Shown piece by piece: positions 25,590-33,093 of a DNA stretch of 37,893 nt. The notes beneath the pieces are model-generated. The model was given only the letters and a program-made list of their open reading frames with translations, did not search any database and was not told the origin of the DNA. Position 1 is the stretch's first letter. Every line of letters begins with the position of its first letter. The translations under genes were made by a program, and so were the position numbers. Location of the stretch: assembly GCF_026624755.1 (NCBI RefSeq), contig NZ_JAPMXC010000005.1, forward strand, positions 1 to 37,893, given 5' to 3'. The DNA is from Robbsia betulipollinis (GTDB lineage: Bacteria; Pseudomonadota; Gammaproteobacteria; Burkholderiales; Burkholderiaceae).

Positions 25590-25791
25590 ATCAATTCAAG
25601 CGACAATCCGTTCCGTCATCTCTGCGGTTTAGAAGGCCCAGAAGGGCACTCTCGAGGTCGGATGGGTTGAACCATCTGATTGGACGATTGAGGAGCCCTA
25701 ACGATGACAGCTTAGCTCGTCGCAGATGCGAGCCGGCACAGAGGAAAGCTACGGGGATTGACGAGCCCGCTCGGTGAGCGGGCTTTTTTTT
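25590..25791 (+). ncRNA. Candidate small RNA with a strong terminator
   Basis: Stem-loops follow one another: GCCC/GGGC with loop AGAA (25636-25647), TCGGATGG/CCATCTGA with loop GTTGAA (25658-25679, one G-U pair), GCTCG/CGAGC (25715-25733), and the terminator at 25764-25791. No protein gene on this strand lies upstream to need a terminator. The 5' end is a guess: a TATAAC at 25567-25572 is the only -10-like string nearby. It could instead be the leader of the gene at 25859 with an attenuator. It does not match tmRNA, RNase P, SRP or 6S RNA by eye. Confidence 0.4.
25764..25791 (+). terminator. Intrinsic terminator
   Basis: A perfect 9-bp stem AGCCCGCTC/GAGCGGGCT (25764-25772 with 25776-25784), a three-base loop and eight T at 25784-25791. 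One of the strongest terminators in the window, about 70 bases before the next start codon. Confidence 0.88.
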
Positions 25792-25858
25792 GTCCGCGTT
25801 TTTGCGAGCGGCGTCGGGTTCCTCGACCGGGTTCGTCCACCTTTACCGGGACATCGTC

Positions 25859-26473
25859 ATGCGATTCGTCATACTTATTGCCCGGCGTCTTGCCCCGCTT
25901 CTCGTCTGTCCGGTCATCTATGTCTGCGCGGCTTTTTCGGCCGCACAGGCACAGACGCCGGCCATCCAGGCGCGCATCGAAGCCCCGGGCGATGCGCCGC
26001 TGGTACGCCTGCGCTGGCCCGCCACCTCGCTGGCGCGCGCCGCCACCGGCCGGCTCGTCGCGCTCGACGATGCCGCCGGCACGCCCCTTTCCTTCGGTTT
26101 CGTCGTCGCGCCGGAAGACCAGGGCCATACGGTGCGCCCGATGTGGCTGATCGTTCGTCTCCAGGGCGCCGTTCCGTACCGGCTCAGCGTGAGCCGTGAC
26201 GGCTTGTCTGGCCGGTACCGCGACGACCCGGATGCCCTGTCCGGGCATCGGCTGCCGCCGCTCGGGGAGCTTCCCGTGGCAACGGTACCCGCCGATGCCT
26301 GGGGACCGATCGTCGCGGTACTCGAGGACGCGCAAGCGGCACAGCAATCCACCGATACACGCTGGCGCCGCTGGATCCTGGCGCTCGCGGTCTCGGGACT
26401 CATCGCGCTGGCGGCCCTCATCGCCTTCTTCGCACGCGGGCAGGCGCGCCGGGACGACGTGACGCGGCTCTGA
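25859..26473 (+). CDS. Unassigned exported protein with C-terminal membrane anchor
   Basis: 204 residues from ATG 25859. The start MRFVILIARRLAPLLVCPVI, followed by an Ala-rich stretch ending SAAQAQ, looks like a cleavable signal peptide. The middle (about 35-165) is soluble and beta-rich with no catalytic motif recognised. Residues about 175-197 (WILALAVSGLIALAALIAFF) form a single membrane segment with a short basic tail (ARGQARRDDV). The topology predicts a periplasmic domain anchored in the inner membrane. I do not recognise the family. A longer reading from 25790 would run over the terminator and is unlikely. Confidence 0.7.
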   Translation: MRFVILIARRLAPLLVCPVIYVCAAFSAAQAQTPAIQARIEAPGDAPLVRLRWPATSLARAATGRLVALDDAAGTPLSFGFVVAPEDQGHTVRPMWLIVRLQGAVPYRLSVSRDGLSGRYRDDPDALSGHRLPPLGELPVATVPADAWGPIVAVLEDAQAAQQSTDTRWRRWILALAVSGLIALAALIAFFARGQARRDDVTRL

Positions 26474-26566
26474 TCCTTGCGCCGGTGGCGTGGGCGGTGG
26501 CTCGCGGGCGCCGGCCGACATCGCTCATGTACACTTAGCCAGCGCCGGCCAAATCCGCGCGACGGC

Positions 26567-26610
26567 GCGCTTTCCCGGCGCTTTTCCGGCGCTTTCCCGG
26601 CGCTTTCCTT
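26567..26610. repeat. 11-base tandem repeat, about four copies
   Basis: Units GCGCTTTCCCG, GCGCTTTTCCG, GCGCTTTCCCG and GCGCTTTCCTT follow without gaps, ending about 90 bases before the start of the aldose-epimerase-like gene. The unit length is not a multiple of three and it lies outside the preferred coding region. Confidence 0.85.
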
Positions 26611-26698
26611 GAATTTTCCCGATCCATCGGCACCGGTCGGGCCGACCGTGCCGCACCGTTGCGCGGTGGCCGGGCCGGGCCCGCCACCAGGACCCGTC

Positions 26699-27658
26699 AT
26701 GCGCTTTACCGATCCCGACATCATCGAACTGGGCGATGCCCGCAGCGCGCTCTGGGTCGCGCCCCGTGCCGGCGGACGTCTGCTTTGCTGGCGCCTCAAC
26801 GGGCACGACGTCATTTATTGGCCCACGCAATTCGATCTGAGCGCACCCGCGCGGATCCGGGGCGGCAACCCCCTGCTGTTTCCCTTCATCGGGCGGCATC
26901 GTGTCGGCGCGACCCCCAATCAATGGCAGGACGCAGCAGGCGCGGTGCATGCGTTGCCGCAGCACGGTTTCGCCCGCGACCTGCCGTTCGACGCCACCGT
27001 CAGCGCCGACCGGCAGGCCGTCGAGATGACGCTGACGAGCGATGCGCGAACCCACGCCGGCTACCCGTTCGACTTCACGTTCAGCGCCCATTACCGTCTC
27101 GACGGCAACGCCCTCACGGTCACGCTGGAAACCCGCAATACCGGCGACGTACCCTTGCCGTATTACGCCGGACATCATTTCTATTTCGCCCTGCCCCATG
27201 GATTGCGTACCGCGAGCCGCCTGACGCTGCCGCCCACGCTGCGGTGCGCGCAACGCAGCGACGGGTCGATTTCCGAACCTGTCGCGGAAAACGCCGTCTA
27301 CTACCCGGGCGATCCACAGATACAGGACCAGTTGCACCTGCTGCGCCAGGATGCACCGCAGGGCACGGTCACACTGGAAATTCCGCCGCTCGGACGCCGC
27401 ATCGCCATCGAACTCGCCACCCAGCCGGCGGCCGCGTCGTCCCACGTACCCTGGTATGCGGTCACCACCTGGACCGAATCCGACACGTCGGATTTTTATT
27501 GCGTCGAGCCCTGGCTGGGTTTGCCGAACGCGATTCACCATGGTCAGGGCCTGCGCTGGATACCGGCCGGCGGCATCGAGCGGGCGAGCTGCACGATCGT
27601 CGTCACCGACGACGCGGTTGCAACAGCGCCGAGCGCATCCCTCGTCCCGGCGACCTGA
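26699..27658 (+). CDS. Aldose 1-epimerase family protein
   Basis: 319 residues from ATG 26699 (MRFTDPDIIELGDARSALWV); the frame is open further up but through the 11-base repeats. The galactose-mutarotase-like fold is indicated by GGRLLCWRLNG, RGGNPLLFPFIGRHRVG, ALPQHGFARDLPF (His and Arg of the sugar site), YYAGHHFYFALPHG (second His) and the C-terminal FYCVEPWLGLPNAIHHG carrying the catalytic Glu. These enzymes interconvert alpha and beta anomers of hexoses or hexose 6-phosphates. Substrate is unknown. Neighbours do not form an obvious sugar operon. Confidence 0.85.
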   Translation: MRFTDPDIIELGDARSALWVAPRAGGRLLCWRLNGHDVIYWPTQFDLSAPARIRGGNPLLFPFIGRHRVGATPNQWQDAAGAVHALPQHGFARDLPFDATVSADRQAVEMTLTSDARTHAGYPFDFTFSAHYRLDGNALTVTLETRNTGDVPLPYYAGHHFYFALPHGLRTASRLTLPPTLRCAQRSDGSISEPVAENAVYYPGDPQIQDQLHLLRQDAPQGTVTLEIPPLGRRIAIELATQPAAASSHVPWYAVTTWTESDTSDFYCVEPWLGLPNAIHHGQGLRWIPAGGIERASCTIVVTDDAVATAPSASLVPAT

Positions 27659-27760
27659 AGCGGGTTAAAATCCGCACTCCGCGCCACCGCTTTTCCGGAC
27701 GAGCGCGCGCCGCACGCGTCGCCGGGGCGCCACCGGCCCGTTCAATTTTTGTGGAGTGTC

Positions 27761-28537
27761 ATGCTTTTCGGTCGTATTGATCCGTTCGCCGCCCGCCGCG
27801 GACACCCACCGCGCCGCGCGCTGGCGCTGCTGCTGACCACCGCGCTCCTTGCCGCCTGCTCGTCGGCGCCGGTCGGGCCGGGCTTCTATCGCGTGGAAAA
27901 AGGCGATACGCTGTCGGCGATCGCGCGCCGCAATGGGCAGTCGGTCGCCAGCCTATCGCGGTGGAACGGCATCGCCAACCCGAACCAGCTCGAGGTGGAC
28001 CAGGTGCTGCGCGTCGCACCGCCGGGTGGCGAAGCGGGCGTACGCACGCGCGCCGTGGATACCGCGACGCCCGCGGAAGCGGCCGTGGACGCGCCCGCCC
28101 GTGCGGGGTCCGCGCGCGCCGCCCGCCCCGCCGCCCCGCCGCCGCTGGCGAGCGGCGGTCCGCCGGCGGGCACGACGATCACCCTGGCCTGGCCTGCCCG
28201 GGGCACCGTCGTCGATGCTTTCGACGGCAGCCGCAACAAAGGCATCGACATCGGCGGTCAGCCAGGCGACCCGGTAACCGCGGCCGCCGCGGGACAGGTC
28301 GCCTACGTCGGGCAGCTGCGAGGTTACGGCAACCTGGTGATCATCAAGCACAGCGGCGGTTTCCTGACGTCGTACGCGCATCTGCAACGCGCGAACGTCA
28401 AGGAAGGCCAGGCGATCAGCAGCGGTCAGACGATCGCGACCCTGGGCGACACCGAAGCCAGCCGGCCGATATTGCATTTCGAATTGCGTTACAACGGTCA
28501 ACCGGTCAACCCGGTCCGTTACCTGCCGTCCCGATGA
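27761..28537 (+). CDS. NlpD-like LysM/M23 lipoprotein (amidase activator type)
   Basis: 258 residues from ATG 27761 with GGAG upstream. The N-terminus ends in a lipobox LLAAC (Cys about residue 33). One LysM peptidoglycan-binding motif follows (FYRVEKGDTLSAIARRNGQS, about 43-87), then an Ala/Pro linker and the M23/LytM domain (about 140-255): NKGIDIGGQPGDPVTAAAAG, RGYGNLVIIKHSGGFLTSYA, ILHFELRYNGQPVNPVRYLP. The first zinc His of active M23 enzymes is Asn here (NKGID), as in E. coli NlpD, so it probably activates an amidase instead of cutting the wall itself. It is not next to rpoS as nlpD is in many relatives. Confidence 0.9.
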   Translation: MLFGRIDPFAARRGHPPRRALALLLTTALLAACSSAPVGPGFYRVEKGDTLSAIARRNGQSVASLSRWNGIANPNQLEVDQVLRVAPPGGEAGVRTRAVDTATPAEAAVDAPARAGSARAARPAAPPPLASGGPPAGTTITLAWPARGTVVDAFDGSRNKGIDIGGQPGDPVTAAAAGQVAYVGQLRGYGNLVIIKHSGGFLTSYAHLQRANVKEGQAISSGQTIATLGDTEASRPILHFELRYNGQPVNPVRYLPSR

Positions 28538-28579
28538 TCAAGCCGGCAGCCCATTTTCCTGAATAACGAACCTCTGCCC

Positions 28580-28891
28580 ATGACGCTCCTCCGCTGCGGA
28601 CTTACCGTCCTCCTGGTCGCCGGCACCGCCTTGCTGGGCGCCTGCGCGAATTCCGCGAAACTGACCTACCTGCCAAGCGGCAATACCGGCTTCGCGATCA
28701 ATTGCAGCGGCAGCGACGCCAGTTCCGGCTGGGGCGACTGCTACAAGCAGGCAAGCGACGCCTGCGGCGCCTACGGCTATGACGTGATCTCGAAGGACGA
28801 CGAGAAAGGCTCGACCTCGGGCGGCTCGCTGATCGGGGTATTCGGCGCCAACATCAAGAATCGCTCGATGGTCATCCAGTGCCGCAAGTAA
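28580..28891 (+). CDS. Small lipoprotein of unknown function
   Basis: 103 residues, MTLLRCGLTVLLVAGTALLG followed by ACANS. The lipobox LLGAC with Cys at about 22 predicts lipidation. The mature part has three further Cys (NCSGS, GDCYKQASDACGAYGYD) plus one near the end (VIQCRK), suggesting disulphides in the periplasm. No enzymatic motif. It starts 42 bases after the NlpD-like gene and may share its transcript. Confidence 0.8.
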   Translation: MTLLRCGLTVLLVAGTALLGACANSAKLTYLPSGNTGFAINCSGSDASSGWGDCYKQASDACGAYGYDVISKDDEKGSTSGGSLIGVFGANIKNRSMVIQCRK

Positions 28892-28981
28892 TCCGGCGCA
28901 CACGCGCCGCGAGCCCGCGACGGCACTGTCGGACGAACGCGACGGCAACGCCGCGCGCGGCCGCCCCCTCGCCTCGGGCGA

Positions 28982-29010
28982 TTGACAAGTGAATCTCTCC
29001 CGCGTATAAA
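28982..29010 (+). promoter_or_regulatory. Near-consensus sigma-70 promoter of rpsU
   Basis: A perfect TTGACA (28982-28987) and TATAAA (29005-29010) are 17 bases apart, the best promoter match in the window. Expected transcription start is about 29017, 200 bases before rpsU. Confidence 0.85.
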
Positions 29011-29160
29011 GGAAGATTATTGTTTCCAGGGTAGACACGCCTAAGCTCGTGCAACGCCTTGCCGCCGGGTCGGAACGCTGCCGTATCGCGTACCGCAAAG
29101 GGGGTGGCGAAGCAGGCCGGGCCTCTGTCGGCGGCAGCGGACTTCGCTGGTCTGCCTTGA

Positions 29161-29184
29161 TTTTACGGTTGGGGAACCGTAAAA
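29161..29184 (+). promoter_or_regulatory. Perfect hairpin in the rpsU leader
   Basis: TTTTACGGTT and AACCGTAAAA form a 10-bp stem around a GGGG loop, about 32 bases ahead of the start codon. No U-tract follows, so it is more likely a translation-control or processing structure than a terminator. Confidence 0.55.
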
Positions 29185-29215
29185 CTGACTATCTCGATCC
29201 CTTAAAGGAAGGCCT

Positions 29216-29428
29216 GTGACCACCATCGTTATTAAAGAAAACGAGCCGTTTGAAGTTGCCATGCGGCGTTTTCGCCGGAATATCCAAAGCCAGGGGCTGA
29301 TCGCCGAAGTTCGCGCCCGTCAGGCTTATGAAAAGCCGACGACCGAGCGCAAGCGCAAGAAGGCTGCCGCGAAAAGCCGGACGCGCAAGCGCCTGAGCCG
29401 CGACACGCTCGCCCCGAAGCTGTACTGA
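29216..29428 (+). CDS. rpsU: 30S ribosomal protein S21
   Basis: 70 residues from GTG 29216 ([20 protein letters not shown]), then [20 protein letters not shown] and the basic tail [20 protein letters not shown], normal for S21. It helps mRNA binding on the small subunit. It is single here, not followed by dnaG, which is common in Burkholderiales with several S21 copies. It has its own strong promoter and terminator. Confidence 0.95.
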   Translation: MTTIVIKENEPFEVAMRRFRRNIQSQGLIAEVRARQAYEKPTTERKRKKAAAKSRTRKRLSRDTLAPKLY

Positions 29429-29444
29429 TCCGGCGCGACTGGTG

Positions 29445-29481
29445 AAAAAGCCGGGAAGAATACGTTCTTCCCGGCTTTTTT
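29445..29481 (+). terminator. Terminator of rpsU
   Basis: A perfect 16-bp inverted repeat (29445-29460 with 29465-29480) with loop TACG and a T6 end. The A-run on the other side would make it work in both directions. Confidence 0.92.
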
Positions 29482-29708
29482 GCGTCCGGTGCTCGCGTCT
29501 GCCGGGGTCGTTTCCACGCCGCACGGACGCGCTGGGTAGCCAGGACACGCTCGCGCGACGGTGGCGGCGCGCGAATCAGGGATATCCCCTAGCATGCGCC
29601 GCGCGGGCGGTGACCTTGCTATGATCGGCGCTTTCGCCGTTCCGTCCGGCGCCTGACGTCGTTTCGCGCGCCCGCTGCACGTGTGCGACTCACATACCTA
29701 TCCCCGCC

Positions 29709-30656
29709 ATGTCCGTCGATCGCACCGCCCTGCCCCGTCTCCTGGTTTTCGGTGAAGCCCTGACGGATTTCGTCCGCAGCGGCGCACAGACGTGGCACAG
29801 TGTCGCCGGCGGTTCCGGCTGGAACGTGGCGCGCGTGGGCGCGACCCTCGGTGTGCCGACCGGCTGGGGCGGCGCGGTCAGCCGCGATGTGTTCGGCCAG
29901 GAGATCGTCGACAAATCGCGTGCTGCCGGGCTGGACATGCGCTTCCTGCAGGTGGTCGACAAGCCGCCGCTGATCGCGATGGTGCACCAGACCAGTCCGC
30001 CGGATTACTTTTTCCTGGGTACCGACACCGCGGATCTCGCGTTCGATGCGCGGGCACTGCCCGCAGGGTGGGAAACGCAATGCGAGATCGCGCATTTCGG
30101 TTGCATCAGCCTCGTGCGCGAACCGCTTGCCGGGCAGCTCGTCGCGCTCGCCCGGCGCCTGCGGCAGGCCGGCACGCGCATCAGTTTCGATGCGAACTAC
30201 CGGAACCTGATGGGACCGGACTACCCGGCCTTCTTCGAATCGATGGTCGCGAACGCCGATATCGTCAAGGTGTCGGACGAGGATCTCGCGCGCATCTATC
30301 CGGACCGCACGAGCGCCGCGGTACTGGAAGACGTGCGCCGCCGCGCCGCGCACGCGCTGCTACTGTTCACGCGAGGCGCCGACGGCATGACCTTGTTCAC
30401 GGGCGATGCCGTACTCGAACAAGCGGCGCTGCGCGTGAACGTCGCCGATACGGTGGGAGCAGGCGACGCCTGCATCGGCGGCTTTCTGACAAGCCTGCTG
30501 CAGCGTCCGGCGGGCCCGCTCGCCGAGCACCTGCACTTCGCCGCTGCCACGGCCGCAGCCGCCTGCACGCGCGTGGGCGCGTATGCCCCGACGCGCGACG
30601 ACGTGCTGACCCTGGCCCGCGCCGCAGCGCCGGGCTTCCTTCAGGACGCGGTCTAG
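29709..30656 (+). CDS. PfkB-family carbohydrate kinase (fructokinase-like)
   Basis: 315 residues from ATG 29709. N-terminal PfkB pattern LVFGEALTDFVRSG, then VAGGSGWNVARVGATLGVPT (sugar-binding Gly-rich region), ISFDANYRNLM, and the C-terminal signature NVADTVGAGDACIGGFLTSL with the catalytic Asp in GAGD. It should phosphorylate a sugar, most likely fructose. It converges on an AGE-family isomerase gene whose product could make fructose from mannose, which supports the fructokinase reading but does not prove it. A TATGAT -10-like box is at 29618. Confidence 0.88.
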   Translation: MSVDRTALPRLLVFGEALTDFVRSGAQTWHSVAGGSGWNVARVGATLGVPTGWGGAVSRDVFGQEIVDKSRAAGLDMRFLQVVDKPPLIAMVHQTSPPDYFFLGTDTADLAFDARALPAGWETQCEIAHFGCISLVREPLAGQLVALARRLRQAGTRISFDANYRNLMGPDYPAFFESMVANADIVKVSDEDLARIYPDRTSAAVLEDVRRRAAHALLLFTRGADGMTLFTGDAVLEQAALRVNVADTVGAGDACIGGFLTSLLQRPAGPLAEHLHFAAATAAAACTRVGAYAPTRDDVLTLARAAAPGFLQDAV

Positions 30657-30672
30657 GAGGCGGCGGGACGAC

Positions 30673-31881
30673 TCAGGACGCAGGCGGCGACGCCAGCACC
30701 TTGAGCACGTCGTAGCACGCGCCCATCGTGTGGTAATCGACCTTGCCCGCGGGGCTTTTCAGGTCGTCGATCTTGCTGTTGTCGCGGCGCAGGATCCGGA
30801 ACCACGCGCCTTCGCGATGATCGACGAAATGCCGCCACGCATACGTCCAGATCCGCTCGTACCACTCCCGATAACGGACGTCGCGGGTGCGCTGCGCGAG
30901 CAAGGCGGCGGTCGCGATCGACTCCGCCTGGACCCAGAAATACTTGTCGTCGTCGTAGAACGCATCGTCGGTACCGGTGCCGTACACGATTCCGCCGTGC
31001 GCGTCGTCCCAACCGAGGGCCATCGCACGATCGAACAGTTCACGCGCGCGCGGCAGCCGCCAGGCGGCGGGGTCGTGCCGGTCCAGGATCAGCAGCAGCT
31101 TCGCCCATTCGGCCTGATGCCCCGGCTGAAAGCCCCAGGGACGGAAGATATTGCTGCGGTCGCCCTTGTTGTACTCCCAGTCCACGCTCCAGTCGGCATG
31201 GTAATGCTCCCAGACGAGGCCCCCCGTGAGCGCTGCCTGGCGGTTGACGATATGGTCGGCCACCAGCGCCGCGCGGCTCAGATAGCGTTGCTCCCCGGTT
31301 GCCTCGAAAGCCGCGATCAAGGCTTCGCAGGCGTGCATATTGGCGTTCTGGCCGCGATAGTCCGAGACCTGCCAGTCGGCCGTCGCCTCGTCGGCGTAGA
31401 GCCCGTGCCGCGGATCCCAGAAACGGTGCTCCAGCAGATCCCAGGTCTCCGCGAGCCAGCCCCGCGCCTCGTCGATTCCCGCCTCGATCGCCTTCGCGTA
31501 AGCGAGCATCACGAAGGCCAGGCCATAGCAATGGTTGGTGTCGTCGACCACGCCGTCGCGATCGAGCAGCCAGGCATAGCCGCCGGTCGCGCTCTGCCGG
31601 TGCACATCGCGCAGATAGGCCAGCCCATGCCGCACGCCGCCGCGAAACTCGTCGGCGCGGAACTGCTGCCAGGCCATCGAATACGTGAAGATGAACCGCG
31701 TGCTGCTCACCAGGTGCCGGGTGTCGCGGTCGTAGACCTCGCCGCTGTCCTTGTAGAAATGGTAGAAACCGCCCCGGGGATCCATGCATTTCGGATGATA
31801 GAAATTCATCGTCCGGGCGATATGATCGATCAGGAAGGCCGGACTGGAAAAATCCGGCAGCGGCGGGATGGGTGGGGACAT
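30673..31881 (-). CDS. AGE-family sugar epimerase/isomerase (mannose isomerase-like)
   Basis: 402 residues. The (alpha/alpha)6-barrel family features are present: FYHPKCMDPRGGFYHFYKDS near the start, TRFIFTYSMAWQQF, DDTNHCYGLAFVMLAYAKAI, NANMHACEALIAAFEATGEQ, FQPGHQAEWAKLLLI (the catalytic His of GHQxEW) and YFWVQAESIATAALLAQRTR. Members include N-acylglucosamine 2-epimerase, cellobiose epimerase and mannose/YihS isomerase. The PfkB neighbour favours a mannose-fructose isomerase. The substrate is an inference. Confidence 0.88.
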   Translation of the reverse strand: MSPPIPPLPDFSSPAFLIDHIARTMNFYHPKCMDPRGGFYHFYKDSGEVYDRDTRHLVSSTRFIFTYSMAWQQFRADEFRGGVRHGLAYLRDVHRQSATGGYAWLLDRDGVVDDTNHCYGLAFVMLAYAKAIEAGIDEARGWLAETWDLLEHRFWDPRHGLYADEATADWQVSDYRGQNANMHACEALIAAFEATGEQRYLSRAALVADHIVNRQAALTGGLVWEHYHADWSVDWEYNKGDRSNIFRPWGFQPGHQAEWAKLLLILDRHDPAAWRLPRARELFDRAMALGWDDAHGGIVYGTGTDDAFYDDDKYFWVQAESIATAALLAQRTRDVRYREWYERIWTYAWRHFVDHREGAWFRILRRDNSKIDDLKSPAGKVDYHTMGACYDVLKVLASPPAS

Positions 31882-31925
31882 GGTGCTATGTACTCCTGCG
31901 CGGTAAGGTTCACGGAACGAACGGG

Positions 31926-32846
31926 CTAGGTGAGCAGATACCCTTCGCGCGCCGCCACCGGCGGCGGCAGCGCGCGCTCGCCCAGTTGCTCGCGCAGCGA
32001 GCGCTCGATGGTGCGGCTCATTGCATCGAGCGCGAGGTCATTGGGCGCGATGCCGAACGGCTCCTCGAGCTCGCTGGCGATGGCGTTCAGCGCCATGAAG
32101 GCATACGCGATGAAAACCGTGATCACCGGGGTCGCCATGCCGATGCTGCCGACCAGGCCGAACGGCAGCAGGATGCAATAGAAATAGATGGTGCGGTGCA
32201 GCAATACGTCATACGCATAGGGAATCGGCGTGTTGCTCAGCCGTTCGCAGCCGCCGACGAGGTCCGACAACGCGCCCAGCCGCGTGTCGATCGATTGCGC
32301 CAGCATGTCGCTGATCAATCCTTCGGTGCGCCATTCACGCAGATCTTCGCCGAGCATGCGCACCAGCTCGACCGGCCGGTAGACCGCGGCGGACACGCGG
32401 TCCGCCCGTTCCGGCGACAGCAGGCGGTTCAGATCCGAGCGGTCGTCGGAATCGCGCAACTGGTGCTTGAGGCTGTAGGCGAAGGCCACCAGCTGCATCA
32501 CGAAGCCGCGCGTGCGCGCCGCATCGAGTCCCACCGGCAGGGTCAGCGCCTGGCGCGCGAGGGAACGCGTGTCGTTCAACAGGGCGCCCCACAATTTGCG
32601 CCCCTCCCAGAAACGCTCGTAGCTCGCGTTGTTGCGAAACCCGAGGAAGATCGCCAGCGCGATGCCGATCAGACTGAACGGCACCGGGTCCAGGCGCAGC
32701 AGATGGTCGCCCAGATAGGTATGCCAGAACACGGCCACGAGGGAGATCAGAAAGATGAGTCCCATCGACGGCAGGACCGTGCCGAGGACGGAACCATGCC
32801 AGATGAACAACATCCTGAACCAATTGAGCTTCGGTCTGACGATCAC
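31926..32846 (-). CDS. Bestrophin-family ion channel protein
   Basis: 306 residues from GTG 32846, MIVRPKLNWFRMLFIWHGSV, which is the usual family start; no strong ribosome-binding site is seen. Membrane helices are visible (LGTVLPSMGLIFLISLVAVF; VPFSLIGIALAIFLGFRNNA; FYCILLPFGLVGSIGMATPV; TVFIAYAFMALNAIASELEE). The motifs FRNNASYERFWEGRKLWGAL and ELEEPFGIAPNDLALDAM are signatures of bacterial bestrophins (YneE), pentameric channels. Transported ion not deducible. Divergent from hisC. Confidence 0.9.
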   Translation of the reverse strand: MIVRPKLNWFRMLFIWHGSVLGTVLPSMGLIFLISLVAVFWHTYLGDHLLRLDPVPFSLIGIALAIFLGFRNNASYERFWEGRKLWGALLNDTRSLARQALTLPVGLDAARTRGFVMQLVAFAYSLKHQLRDSDDRSDLNRLLSPERADRVSAAVYRPVELVRMLGEDLREWRTEGLISDMLAQSIDTRLGALSDLVGGCERLSNTPIPYAYDVLLHRTIYFYCILLPFGLVGSIGMATPVITVFIAYAFMALNAIASELEEPFGIAPNDLALDAMSRTIERSLREQLGERALPPPVAAREGYLLT

Positions 32847-33093
32847 GTTCGGATAAGGAAAGAGAGAAACACCTGCAGCGCGGTATCGATGCGAGGCCCG
32901 GGTGAATTATCATACAGAGGCCGGCCGCCTGCGCGTTTCGTCAGCACGATTTCGTCATCGCGCCCCGTTCGCTTGCTTCACGCCCGTATTTACAAGCCCG
33001 TATTCAAGAGCGCGCGTTTAACATTTGGCACCCCGCATTCGAGCCCGCATTCAATCAAGCCCATATTTCGTCGCCTCAACCGCTCCTGGCCCC
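32847..33093. repeat. Divergent gap with AGCCCGTATT-like repeats
   Basis: Between the bestrophin gene and hisC, several imperfect copies of a motif occur: GCCCGTATTTACAA (from 32981), GCCCGTATTCAA (from 32996), GCCCGCATTCAA (from 33043) and GCCCATATTTCG (from 33059). Spacing is irregular. They could be operator half-sites or slippage products. No clear promoter boxes were found. Confidence 0.45.

Larger units (their letters stand above)
25363..25858. other. Intergenic region without protein genes
   Basis: Nearly 500 bases separate uppP and the next gene. Short open frames here have no family resemblance. The left part should hold the uppP promoter. The right part (about 25590-25791) has a run of stem-loops ending in a strong terminator and is listed as a candidate small RNA. 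Confidence 0.5.
28892..29215. other. rpsU upstream region: promoter and long leader
   Basis: No further protein gene is seen. The segment contains the promoter at 28982-29010 and about 200 bases of untranslated leader, including an inverted repeat at 29161-29184. AAGGAAGG at 29205-29212 is the rpsU ribosome-binding site. Confidence 0.6.

Noticed and set aside
29017..29160. Small SRP RNA (4.5S) in the rpsU leader
   Set aside because: The conserved GGTCAGGTCCGGAAGGAAGCAG-type loop motif is absent.
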